Assembly (NCBI RefSeq): GCF_000208745.1
Contig: NC_030851.1
Span: 734,667 to 798,666 of the forward strand
Source: Theobroma cacao
Taxonomy: Eukaryota; Streptophyta; Magnoliopsida; Malvales; Malvaceae
Direction: 5' to 3'
DNA length: 64,000 nt
Part shown: positions 23,280 through 35,232 of the stretch, piece after piece
Layout of the letters: each line of letters opens with the position of its first letter
Numbering within the stretch: position 1 is the first letter of the stretch
Program-made: the position numbers and the translations under genes
The notes under the pieces: model-generated
Seen by the model: the letters and a program-made list of their open reading frames with translations, nothing else
Databases searched by the model: none
What the model was told of the DNA's origin: nothing

Positions 23280-24995
23280 CTTTTTGCATTGAAAAAACCC
23301 AAAACCCAGATAGAGATAGAGAGATACAGAGATGCCCAAACCAAAAAAAGTTTTCTTTTTGCTATGACTTACAGCATGAGAAAGTCTACAGCAAAAAGCA
23401 AAGAATGAAAAAGAGAGAATATATATTAAAGTAGCCAACTTCTGCAATGTAAAGAAAACGATGTCGTAATTTGAAAGCAAAAGCAGAAATCCCTCAGAAT
23501 CAAAGAAACAAAGAGCAAAATCAAACCACTGCCTTTAAAATAAAAATGGGTAAAAAACATTTTGAGAAAGAGAGAGAGAATGCAGTGAAGCATTTTAAAA
23601 AGTTATTTATTTATTTATTTAATGTTAGTTGGCTGTCGTGTTCATTTGATGGATTTCAGGTTTTAGTAAGTTGCAAAGATATACAAACGCACGCGCCGGA
23701 TTCGACGGAAAGATGGTAAGAACGTGCGAGTAGTGGAAAGAAAGTGGTCTGTTCGAGTGTAGGAAACAGAGTATACTCGCTGTTATGTAATCGCCACGTG
23801 TCAGACACAGTCCAATGTTTTTTTCGACTTTTTTCAGGTCTCGTAGACTGAGAATGTGGCTTGCCAGTTGGACTCAACAAACGTGCCCCTGTCTTAAAAT
23901 AGTAACTTTTTTATATTAAAAAATTTTTAAATTTTTTTATAATATGAATATTTAATATTTTTTAAAAAATAAATTTACAAGGAAGGGATATAATTTTATA
24001 TTTAAGTTTAATAGAATTCGTTAATATTAAAATAATATGTAACATGGCATGATGTCTCAACAAGGTATCCCTTAACTTATACTGTTAAGAATAATATTAA
24101 GAAAAAGGGAAAGGGCAAAATGAGAATGGAATCTCCCCAACAGCAAGACATGGGGAAGGATACTTTGAATTTAGTTTAAGTCAAGTGTTCTATCAATTGC
24201 AAATTTTTTTTATTTTAATTTAAAAAATAAGATAATCTTTTCTTCTAACATGATCTTATCTGAGATTCTAAGTGTCATCAGTGGTTGGAAGTTGGTTTTG
24301 GATACTATATTATTATAATTATTATAAGGACATGAAAAGAAGTTTTCTTTACATGTGTCATTTTTTCGGTTTTATTTTTTAATATGTCTTAAAATGATTT
24401 TTTCGTTAAATTTTGAAAAAACCCAAAAAAGAAATAAACATTTAAAGACATAGAAAGTATAATTTATGATTCATCGAAATCAGAATCATTTGAATAAAAT
24501 TATTTATCTTTTTATGTAAAGTTTTCTTTTGCTCATCATTTTTATGTAGGTAAACATGAAGATCAGTTTGAATAAGAGTTTATCATTTATTTTATTTTGA
24601 CTACTTTATGAAAAGTATCTTTTGTTCCCCACTCTAATCTCCCCATGATCTTTCCATTACACCAAGAAATGAATGAATAAATTTTAAAAAAAAAATTGAA
24701 GAAATTAGGATGGAAGCTGCTGAAAATGGAAAGAGAAGGATCCCAATTCCCATGCCAGCCTACAAATTCAGACCCAAACTTTAGTCGTAGGATTTCTTTT
24801 TCCACCAAAAGGGGTATGTCTGTATTTCACTATACTGCTTCATGCACAAAAATTTGGTAATTTAACTAAAACAAACTATAAGTATTCAAAAATGTTTGAA
24901 GTTCATATCAGAAGTTATTGTTCTATGCTCCTGTTGCTGGCATTGCTCTTTTGTGCCTCCGGCATGTCTTCTGGACAGCAAACGGTATTCCTTGA
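23280..24995. other. Intergenic: DUF707 leader/promoter and 3' flank of the PHD-SWIB gene
   Basis: From 23280 to about 23880 lies the likely DUF707 leader and promoter, with a GAGAGAGA tract at 23567-23577, an ATTTATTT run and a CACGTG-containing segment (CCACGTGTCAG, about 23792) resembling a G-box. From 23880 to 24880 the DNA is AT-rich with no gene seen. The last 100 bp are probably the 3' UTR of the minus-strand gene. Confidence 0.45.
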
Positions 24996-27900
24996 CTAGC
25001 TGTTGAAAATCCGTGGGATAGCATCGGTCAGAAGAACTGCCTCTTCTGGTCTCTGACCACTCTTCAAAACCTTGAATTGTAACTGGCAACAGCTAGACTC
25101 ACTCCATTGTTTAAGCACTGTCATAGAGTAAGGGCCCTTGATGTTACCGGTTGGACTGATACAATACCAATCCCGATCCTCGAATGGTTGCTGGCTCACT
25201 GCAACCTTGGCATCTTTTTCATCATCGCTTAACATAATCACTTCAACTTGCTTTTCCACTTCACCAATGTTTGCTGGCTGATTTACCTTTTCCCCAGCGG
25301 CATCACTATGTTGCTTTTCCTGATAAACAGTATTGGTTTGGCCATCAGAAAATTGTTTTGGCAGTAACTGAGGAACAGATGTCCCGGGACAGCTCTGTTT
25401 TACTTGTTGAAAATGTTGATTCCTTTCTGTTTTATCACCTTCAACTCTAGTAGCAATAAATTTAGAGTGATGAAGATGATCATCAGAAATAAATGCTTTC
25501 GTGGGTTGCTGCTTTGCTTCTGGAATAGGTACACCAAAAGCTTTTCATTAGTGGCTCCAGCAGCTTTGTCAAAAAAAAAAATCATATAAACTTGCACATG
25601 GAAAACTTTTATGAGATATCTTTTTGTGATTAAATGAGACAATTTTTTCAGTCCATAGCAGTAAACTTCAAGAGTTTTGCTCAATGATGGCAACTTTCCA
25701 TGCGGGGATGAAGTTTATTCAAGATTGTTTGATCTCAAATTTCATCAAAAGGAATTAACTTAGGATTTGCTTGATATATTTTTCCTGAAACTCAGGGCAC
25801 TGGCTTCCCTGAATGGTATCATGCATGTGAAGGACAAGAATTTGGGTCTTCCCCTGCTATTGCATGCAAAGTAGGAATATTGAATTTCCTCGAGACTCAA
25901 AAAGTTAAATCTACATTTGACTATTTGATTTTGGATGCAATTGTGGAATCAGTTAATTCCATAACTAGATATGACAATGTAGAGATAACACAACAACAAA
26001 ACAGCACCAGAACAAGTTAGATGAGAATTACTCATTAATGCTCTATTCTGATTGAAATTAGATTTCACCCTTACTGTTCGAAATCAATTTCATCATTGAA
26101 CAGAAATAGAACTGTAGAAATTATGACAGAAACAAAGTGCAAATCATAAGCACGTCATACCTGCATCATCCATTCCATCATTCCGGCAACAAGAAACTCC
26201 ATTGTTCTCCAAGATACTTGTTTGAATTCTAGAAACCGATCTGAGGGTTGACTCTGACAAGGTTTTATGTTCTTCTTTGTCTTCTCTGGGAGAGTTCTCA
26301 GAGGCAGGTTCAGGCTCTGCAACATCAGCAACCACTTCTGGAATCTCATGTATTAAGCGTGATTGTTCTGCAGGCATCTGAAGCAATAGCATTCTATCCG
26401 TGTACTCAGAGAGTGTAAAAAAATAACAAGGTTAAGGGTTACTTTATCTTCTTCTTGAGATATGTATCGTACCTGATAAATAAACAAACCAAAACTGGCA
26501 GGGGCGTATCGTGTGTGAGAGTGAGCTTTTAGATATCTAGAGAAAGTAAAAATGAAACTAGCATTATGTTCATATTTGGCATTGCAAAAGCATATTAGAA
26601 AATGTCCGAACAAATGGATGACTTGGGAATGATACACCATTGTTATTGAGTATCCTACCCATTGAAATACTGATTAATTATTGATAACTTTCAGTATATC
26701 TTACTATATAAACTCGTGAAACATTCTCAAAGGATATTCTCTCCTCCATCCTTTCTCATTTGCCCGATTGATCTGGTTTTGCAATAGAACCAGCTCCCTC
26801 ATAATCCACTTGTATATTTTTTCAGGACAATGCAGCAAAGTTAGAAGTAAAAAGTTAATTATAACATCAAAGGCAAGAAGAGCAAACAGAAAGAATGCTT
26901 AGAAGTCCCACTGAACATGGTTTTACAATACTCAATAATCACCCATCAATTCTCAACATATCTAAAATCCATCTAGAAGTTATTGCCTCGTGCATCCCCG
27001 CAGTTATAATATAATTCAAAACTCATAATTCTTAGATATTGTATTCAGAATACCTACATGTTTGGTTATATCCTTATGTAGGCTTCTGGCTTTCTGCTCA
27101 AGCTCCACCTGTCAAACAAGGCATTCAGGTTAATATTTTTTTATTTTTAATTTCACTCACTAATTGTCATTTTCTCATATAAGGTATGCAGCTCTTTTTT
27201 GTTTGTGTCTTTTCATTCCCCTTCTCCTTTCAAGGGATAGTGCATAATTATGTTCAAGCATGCAAAGTAGTAAAAATATGAAAATACTCTCACATATCTT
27301 GAAGGAAACATGTTAATGGAAATATGATACAAATATAATGGTAATAGACTGATAAATTTCCTTGGCAGATGTTAACTTGGTCCATAATAAGATGGCACAA
27401 CCCCATTTGGTGTTCATTCTGTGAAAGCAAAATTTCTTGCAGAAACAAAAACTTGTAAACACTAATCGTTTATAGCTAAGTAACAATGCTATCATTATTC
27501 ACCATAAATGTCATCAATGTTTGAAGGATGCTTCTAGCCCACACAGTATATAAAGAAATGTGAAGAAAACATATCTATATTATAGCTGATTTTCAAGAAG
27601 TGATCCTGTAAACCAGCTCTAAGTCCCTAAAAATAATGTAAAAATTAAGAACTTACAACAGTTGGCCTTTCAAGCCGGCGACTTCTCATTCGCTGATATA
27701 AATCCTCACATTCTTCCTGCAAACAGGACTAGACAGGTAAGTCCACTATCACTATCTGGCAATTTGTAAATGAAGAAAATGATAAAAAATCTCCAAGAAA
27801 ATCACATCATTCTTAGAAATGGATCATTAGAATTCATATTCAAGAAATTTCTATTTTAACCAATTGTGAACAACCAAAATCCTCACAGAAACCTGTCCTT

Positions 27901-30900
27901 GGTTTCCAAGAATTTTACTGCAGCAAGTCTCACAACTGAAATTAAATTGATATAACTTGAAAATTCAAGATTTTATAGAGTTGTCAGGGATAAGAAACTT
28001 TTTATTCCAGTTGATTCTGACCTGCTAACTATTAAGATTCTGTAGTTCCTGTTTCAAAAGAAAAAGATGGAAGGACCAATCAAAAGAAAAGGAAAATTCA
28101 AAATATTAACATCATAATTACCTCAGTGAAGTCATCATCTGATAGCTTGCAAACAGGAACATCATTCACCATGTTAGAAACTTGCAAGAGAATTATAGAA
28201 TTCATACCTTCCTTTGAAGTTTCTTTTATGCCTGAGAAGAAGCAAAATAACACTATGAAGCGAAGGCTGATCAGTTAAGTTCGAAGAAAGTTTAGATATA
28301 AATATATAAAATAATAGCATTCCACGTTAAGAACATCAACTGTTGAAGCAGTGAGGGTAAACCATACCAGTAAAGATAAAAAAATAATAATAAGCCAGAT
28401 TTTTTTTCCTAAAAAATGATTACATAATTCCTAGGGTTGCTATTTCTCTTCAGTCTCCCTTTGAATTTTTTCCCATATGGCACCTGCTGTAGTTCAGAAA
28501 TATTGTAAATGCTTCTTAAGGGGAAAATTATGCCCCAAGCATATCCAATAAGCCATAACTTGGATGAGAACTACTCCCAAAATACATTTCACTTTTCTTT
28601 CGTTTTACCAGGACATGGGTAAGAAATATTGACATCAAATTAGAGGAGCAACTACCACAAGTTGTATGCATTATAGATAGAGAAGATTTCCTCAGTTTCT
28701 TTGTTAAAAGTACAAATTAATTAACAGTATATGATGCTATCACTTGCTTAAAGAGATTAATAGTTGTTTAAACAATTACCTTTAACTTGCACTAGCATGT
28801 GAGAATTTTTCTGCAAGTAGTCATTTGGGTCTGACTTTACCCTCACAAAACTCCCCATCATTTTACCATAAAATGTATCAAGTTGTTTTGATAGCTCCTG
28901 TACCAAACTCCTCTTCAGATAGACAAGCTTTATATTTGCAGAAACTATGGCTGCCCAATAGCCTTGCCGTGGATTCAGAGCTATTTCCTTTTCCTCAAAC
29001 TTTTGATCAGGGCTAGACTTTCGCTGCCGTTTACAAGGAACTAATATATTATCATCATCTTCTTTTGAACTAAATCCTACTGAATCCTCTGATTGCTCCC
29101 AGTTCTCAGCAAAATGAACTGCCAGGAGCTTATAAATACCATTTTTGTTGACTGATTTCCTTCCCAAAAGAGACTGCAATCTTTCATCACAAACAACTTT
29201 CTTCTTTTTTTCTGGGTCAAACAGCTTGTGTTCTCTGCAGTATTCTGTAACTATGGTAGCCACATCATGCTGAGACAATTCTTGCATCACACTTTTACCA
29301 GCAGATGTGAGGAATTCAGTAAGTTGTTTTGATGCCCATCCAAGGAATTCCTTTTTGTTTGGCTTTCCCTTTCTTTTAGTCAGAGAAAGCTTTACTCCCT
29401 TTCTTTTCCTACGTTGCACTTGGTTATCACTCAAATCATCATCCTCAGAAACAGTAAGCTGACCATCATCTTTAAAGTCACTGGCTTCTTCTTCTCCATA
29501 ATTGTTTGCTTGAAAATCATAATTTTTGCCATCCTTCAACAATTGATATGAAGAATGCACTTGTTCTGAAGTTAACCCTTCCTTTTCTTTCACCAACTTC
29601 CAATAGCCTTTGAAAAAGAATTCATACGTTTCTCTATCATTGAAATCTACCTTCAACTACAAATCAACTTGGTCAGTCAAAGAACAAGGAGTAAGAAACC
29701 TCAAGTTCATTTTGTCCAGACAAGAAATGAAATCCTAAAAAAACATAGTGTAGCACTTTATCAATTGAATTTCAGAGTTAACATGTATCAATGATCTTTG
29801 GCTGAAAAGAACATGGTAGTGACTTATTGAGAAAGTCATTTTACACCGCTATTCTTCCTTCAAAAATGAATAAGTAATATATCCCAAAAGAAATGGAATC
29901 TCACAAGGAGTTCTAAATAAATTTTCGCAGAACTTAATACGAAAAAACCCATACCCCATTGGAGTTGGCGTCCTTCTTGTCTTCTATAAGCAGAACAAGC
30001 TCTAAACATGTATTGCAGAAACCCCTTTTCCCTTTGACTAACGCAAATTCAGCATCACAAAGACAGCGCCCACACACAGCAGATGGACAAGAAAAGCAAT
30101 GAAATTTGGCAGGTTTACTGCAAATGAAGCAAAAGTGCCAACCTGAAAGATAGATGCACCATGTAAGCCAATACAATATGTTCTACTAATGATGCATCAT
30201 GGAGTAAGAAAGAAAAAAAAACTCTGATAATTTTTAATTAGTCCAGCCTGTTACTCTGTTTTAAACTTCCAATCATCCTAAGAAAGGATTGAAAACATGC
30301 AAAAATGTTAGTGTGATTAGCGAACACTATAACATGTTTTCTCCAATATTTAGTTGTCAAATGCAATAGCGTCAGGTTAAAATTTAGTTGAAGTAAGAAA
30401 TTACATGAGACATAATTTAGCAGTGATGAATAGCAAATTAACTTCTCTAATCATTCAAGACTACAAGATTTAATTATCTTATCAAGGTAATTCCCATAAC
30501 ATGTTTAAGTTAATACAGGTGAATAGGACAAGGGTTTCTATGAACCATTCAATGTTGTTTCTTTCACACCATTTTGAATTGCAACGGAACATCAAGACTC
30601 CATTTGATTGCAACTATTGGAACTTGCTTTTTGCTTTCACAACTAAAGCAGAAAAACATAAACAGCTAAACAATAAAGTATGCTTGGCTACCAAACACTT
30701 ACCACAAAACCAGCGTTCTTCAGTCTGCAACAGAGAATCGTCCCTTCCCACACACTGGGGATGAAAACTTTTGAGACACTTCCTGTAAGAATCAAGTTGC
30801 AATAATGAAGTTTTCGAAAAGAAAGGCCGCCACCGGGCATTATACTAAATTTTTGAGCTAGCCAAAAGTTTGATTTTAAACAGATTAAGATTGCTCTAAT

Positions 30901-31374
30901 CACAATAATTTGATAATAACAACCATTATTATTGATAACATTGTTACACCCCAAGTATATATATATTTTTTATTCAGGAATTGGAGAAAGGGGAAGATTC
31001 CAACTTTGCTCTTTTGAAGAGAGGGACTATACATGGATTGCGTCAAATGCTCTGGGTGTAGAACAGTAGAAGTTTAATTTTTTTATTAAAAAAAAAAAAA
31101 GATCTACCCTTGGGGCACTGCGCAGAGACAAAAATGCTCGTACCATCTCCAACTCAGCCATGTTAACATGTATCCTTTATACATAAATAAATGAATGAAA
31201 CAACGACTAAGAGTTCACCTTGTCCTGCTTGTACAAGTACTAATAATAAGTTGGGCTATGGGTTTAGAGTACTCACCTATAGTCACAGACCCTGAGCAAC
31301 CCACCATCTTTGCAAAAGAAGCAGTAATCTTCTGCTATGTCTTCCTTCTTTCTCCTACTGTTCTTCCTCCCCAT
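24996..31374 (-). CDS. PHD - SWIB - Plus3 - GYF chromatin/transcription protein (At5g08430-like)
   Basis: Ten exons on the minus strand (31374-31277, 30782-30703, 30142-29955, 29656-28780, 28231-28122, 27716-27657, 27108-27058, 26808-26714, 26393-26161, 25519-24996) join to 771 residues. Residues about 17-110 form a plant PHD-type zinc module (DYCFFCKDGGLLRVCD, FHPQCVGRD, CSKPAKFHCFSCPSAVCGRC). A SWIB/MDM2 fold follows at about 225-307 (EFLGWASKQLTEFLTS ... GIYKLLAVHFAEN), a Plus-3 domain from about 361 (GYWAAIVSANIKLVYLKRSL), and a GYF-like end at about 714-765 (DWYCISPTGNIKGPYSM). Relatives act in the nucleus in chromatin-linked transcription or silencing. The GYF end keeps GPY and the Trp but lacks the GYF tripeptide, so peptide binding is uncertain. 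The donor of exon 8 (GTTTAT) is weak; the join is supported by frame and by the MPAEQSRLIHE segment. Confidence 0.85.
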
Positions 31375-33726
31375 TTTTCTTCCTTCAAACTCCCAAAGCT
31401 ACTATCTTTGGAACCCCAATTGTTTCTCCCAAACCCTCTTGAAAAATCAGTAAAAAAAAAAAAAGGAAGAAACATAGTAAATCTCAACTCTTAAAACCAA
31501 CAATTACAATGCAATTCGTCTCCCCTGGTGATCGACCCAGAGATGGAAACATACCTTTGAACTTCCAAACGTCAAGACTTTAATTTTGTAGCTCTGACAA
31601 AAATATTTTGTTTTTCCTTTTAGGAAAGTAAAGCCTCCAGAGAGAATTAGAATGTTTTGAGACGTTTCATTGCCTGGAAAAAGAAGAGAGTGAAGCAAAC
31701 GTGGCTTGGTGTTAGAATGGAATGCGCCGGAAGCAGCAGCAACGAGGAAACCATTACACCTGAAAACATTTGCCTCGAAAAAAGAGACCAAAAACCTCCA
31801 TGGTGGCAACTGGCAGGGGAAGATCAAAAGTACAACTCTGATTTAGTGACGAGGAGTATAATATTTTATAAAAAAGTAATGGTAAATTGTGGTAATTACT
31901 AATTAGAGATTTTTTTTGTTTTAATTTTCATAAAAATTAAGATTTTATTATAATTGATGTCAACTTTTGAAATTTCTAATAATACAAATATTTAACATTT
32001 TTTAATAAAAAAAAGAGTATAAAGTATTTAAAAAAAGAAAAATATTTTAAAATATCTAAAAAAATAGATGAAAAAAAAGTAATTTTTTCTTTTCTTTTAA
32101 ATATTATATCTATTTTTTTTTAAAAAAGGCTACCCATGAATTATGCATGTTTCTCGGTAAGTCATGAGTAATGCATTTTAGGAAATTTATACTGTAGACT
32201 AATACGGTGATTAGCCATAAAAAATATTACTATGTATGGTAATGAGTGATGACTAAGATATATTTTAGCCAATTGAAGAGTGATAATGCTAGTGTGGTTC
32301 AGCAATAAATGCAAACACATAATTAAAATATGAATTTTCCAGGGATAACAATAGGTGGTAATTAGAATACTAAAATTTATAATCATAATTAAGGATATTT
32401 AATTAAGATATTATCCGAATTAAAGTTGCTCCAAATATTTATTCTAGGAGCATATATATTGTCTTTTATCATAACGAGATTACACCTTAATACATTGGAA
32501 TATAAGTAATCATCCTCGTCTCACTTCTTCTTCTTATAGTGAAATAAATTAATTTCGTAATTCTCTTAAAAATAGGAGAGAAAAACAAAGTACTTTATCG
32601 AGAAAAAATATATAATACTAGTAATACTAACAATTGAATAATTAAAATTTAATGAAACCAAAGTTACTAGTAAAAATAGTCTCACAAAATATGAAACATG
32701 TACCCTAATTAACGTTACAATTTCTTTCTTTTTTGGGTTAAATCAAAGATATTTATTAAGTAATCAAAACATTATAAAACTAATCAATAATTAACCGATC
32801 AAATAAAGTTGAGTGCTGATTTGCACAAAATTTGAGTAAATATTTTGGATTTGCTTCGGATTTAAAATTTTTTTCAGATGGGTAGATAAATTATTTAGGT
32901 GAGAGTTTTGATTTTTTTTTTAATTTTGAATTGAGGAGATTTAGTTGTGATTGTTGAGATTTAATCCTAGGAGATTTGTCAATTAATCCTATGGAGAGGG
33001 GACATCATATAATGCGGGGACTTGAAGTTTAAATTTCTAGTTTTAGCTTAGGAAGGGGTAGTATTAGTGTTGTTTTGTTTTTTGAATATTTTAAATATTT
33101 GAAAACCGAAAGCTATGATATAATAAAAAATTACATATTAAGTGAAGGAATTTTATTTTTGTCTGAGTCTATTTTGATTTTGTTATCTCTCATAGACATT
33201 AAAGAGTTAAGTCTGCTTTGATATCATTAATCACGGACCTATTAATTCCTTATTTATTAATTTAAGACATATCTCATTTTTTATATTGAGATTCGTGATG
33301 TTTTCACTTTAAATGCAATAAGTACATATTAATCGAAATAATATCACTCTTTCGAATTATCAACGAAAATAAAAACATTTTGATCTGTTGACGCCAAATA
33401 TATTTCACCAAAACATACAAGAATGTCTTCCATGGATGTCAAAATCTAGCAATATGAAGGTGAGGGTCCCCAATCCCCATTGTACTTTTCTTCGTCCCCA
33501 CTGCATTTAAAGTCAAACCAGAACTGAAAGCTTTAAAGCATTATCTGCAATAAATAGCCGATATCGTTCATGCATGCAAAGGGCAATCTGTAAGCAAAGA
33601 TCAGAACGTGGGTATGCATGTTCACTCGTGTAAGCCACGTACAAACTGAAATTAATTCACAACAACTACCTCTGCACACACTTCGTTTTTATGAATTTAT
33701 TGGCTCTATCCTTACTCTAAAGCTAA
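31375..33726. other. Intergenic: PHD-SWIB leader and AT-rich spacer
   Basis: 31375 to about 31870 is GC-richer and probably the leader and promoter of the minus-strand PHD-SWIB gene. From 31880 to about 33480 the DNA is AT-rich with no gene seen. The last 250 bp (CATGCATGCAAAGG near 33570) are probably 3' UTR of the GT47 gene. Confidence 0.45.
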
Positions 33727-35232
33727 CTACCTAGACGCAGCAATGGCGTTGTCGTCTTGTATTTTGGTCCTAACATGGTGTGCCAGGGCTTCAAGCGCAA
33801 CGTCGACAGCATCTTCAAACCCGAGATCGGTACTGCTCGCATTAGGGTGCGCGTAAGTGAGCCTTGGGATCATATCGATCACCGTAGCTCGCATTCTCTC
33901 CACCTCTTCTTCCGATATCTTCGACAGCTCCTCTTCTATTCTTTTGCTTCCGTTGCCTTGTTCATCAATATAAACCGAATATTCCGACGTCTTCTCAGGC
34001 AAAAACCAAGCGTACTGCGTGTACGCCGTGTGCCGGGAGAAGAACACCGGTATACAACCGGAAAGAATAGAGTCGAACGTTGACCTCCTCGTGAAGGAAT
34101 CGCCGGGGGCTTGCAGGCAAAACTGGGATTCTCTCATCACTCTTAAGATTTCGGCAGGGTTGTAGCACTTGGGGTTTCCATGGTTACATTGCTGCAGCTT
34201 GCACCGGGTGGACTCCGCGCATTGCTTTATCATTTCGTCCCTGATGGCTGCTTTGTCGACGCCCTTTCGTGGGGCCCCGATGAAGGAGAACAAGTAGGGC
34301 CGATTTGATCGCCGCATCATGCGCTGCCATGTCAACATTTGGTCTGACGTGGACGGGTGGAAGTAGGAAGGGTAAGGGATGCCGTGTTGGTTTGAGCCTT
34401 GCCAGGGATTCCTCTCCACGGTCAGCACCGACATGTTTTTCACAGGTGGCAGATTTAGAAGACAGTTCGCACCGAAATCGGGCCCACTCTCAATTCTCAT
34501 GAAATCCCATGAGGTTCTCCCCAGAGCAATGAAGTGGTCCTTACCGTAATGCTCGCGCCACGCGGGTTGGTCTTGGAGGTAGTCACCCAATCGAACGGCT
34601 AACGCGTCGCGCATTGTGTGATTCTGCTCGCGGAACTTGCTGGACACGTGGAGACCACCGTAGAAAGGAACGTAGAAGAGATTGGCCTTAGCGGGATCCC
34701 TCGTGCGACAAGGGTGGTTCTCCACACGTGCGTGGAAAATCATCTCCGCTATGAACTGGTGGGTCGAGAACCAGGGATTGACGTCGCTCGAGCCGAGGTC
34801 CATGTTGTCCAGCGGCTGGCCTAGACCGCGGTTAGCCACATGGGGACACATGTTGGTGTAGACATTCAAGTGGCTGCAATCCTCCAGGAGGCCGACGTTA
34901 AACTCCGCAGGCAAATTATACACATAGACTGACACCCTCCCGTTGCATTTGGGAGATGACAATGTTGCCGTTGTTCTGGGATTTTGATGAACTCCATAAG
35001 AAGTGGTGGTGGTGGTGACGGCGGCAACGGTGTTGGTGGCGTATTGGGTTTTTGTCGGTGGGAACCAAAACACTTGTAACAAAAACCAAAAGGAGAGAAA
35101 CACGAAAAGAAAGGCAGTGTATCTAAAGTGGGGATTGAGCAAGAACTTGAAGTAAACGTCTTTGCTTTTTTGGTATTTTTCTTTCTCTATCCATGGAACT
35201 GCAGCAGAAGGCTGCTTTTTGGACAGAAACAT
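33727..35232 (-). CDS. GT47 family xyloglucan galactosyltransferase-like (MUR3/XLT2 clade)
   Basis: An intronless frame of 501 residues. A basic cytosolic tail is followed by one membrane anchor at about 39-57 (TAFLFVFLSFWFLLQVFWF), so it should be a type II Golgi protein with a lumenal catalytic domain. The exostosin-type domain shows RVSVYVYNLPAEFNVGLL, ANLFYVPFYGGLHVS, RPYLFSFIGAPRKGV, FCLQAPGDSFTRRSTFDSIL and SGCIPVFF, the usual nucleotide-sugar binding signature of plant GT47 clade A. Members add galactose to xyloglucan side chains (MUR3 at one position, XLT2 at another). The length and intronless form fit XLT2 or its GT-numbered relatives, but I cannot choose the exact acceptor specificity by eye. 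No damage is seen. Confidence 0.85.
   Translation of the reverse strand: MFLSKKQPSAAVPWIEKEKYQKSKDVYFKFLLNPHFRYTAFLFVFLSFWFLLQVFWFPPTKTQYATNTVAAVTTTTTSYGVHQNPRTTATLSSPKCNGRVSVYVYNLPAEFNVGLLEDCSHLNVYTNMCPHVANRGLGQPLDNMDLGSSDVNPWFSTHQFIAEMIFHARVENHPCRTRDPAKANLFYVPFYGGLHVSSKFREQNHTMRDALAVRLGDYLQDQPAWREHYGKDHFIALGRTSWDFMRIESGPDFGANCLLNLPPVKNMSVLTVERNPWQGSNQHGIPYPSYFHPSTSDQMLTWQRMMRRSNRPYLFSFIGAPRKGVDKAAIRDEMIKQCAESTRCKLQQCNHGNPKCYNPAEILRVMRESQFCLQAPGDSFTRRSTFDSILSGCIPVFFSRHTAYTQYAWFLPEKTSEYSVYIDEQGNGSKRIEEELSKISEEEVERMRATVIDMIPRLTYAHPNASSTDLGFEDAVDVALEALAHHVRTKIQDDNAIAASR

Noticed and set aside
31504..31827. Minus-strand open frame upstream of the PHD-SWIB gene as an extra N-terminal exon
   Set aside because: The ATG exon at 31374 gives the expected PHD start, and this frame has no family features. 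It is probably leader sequence.
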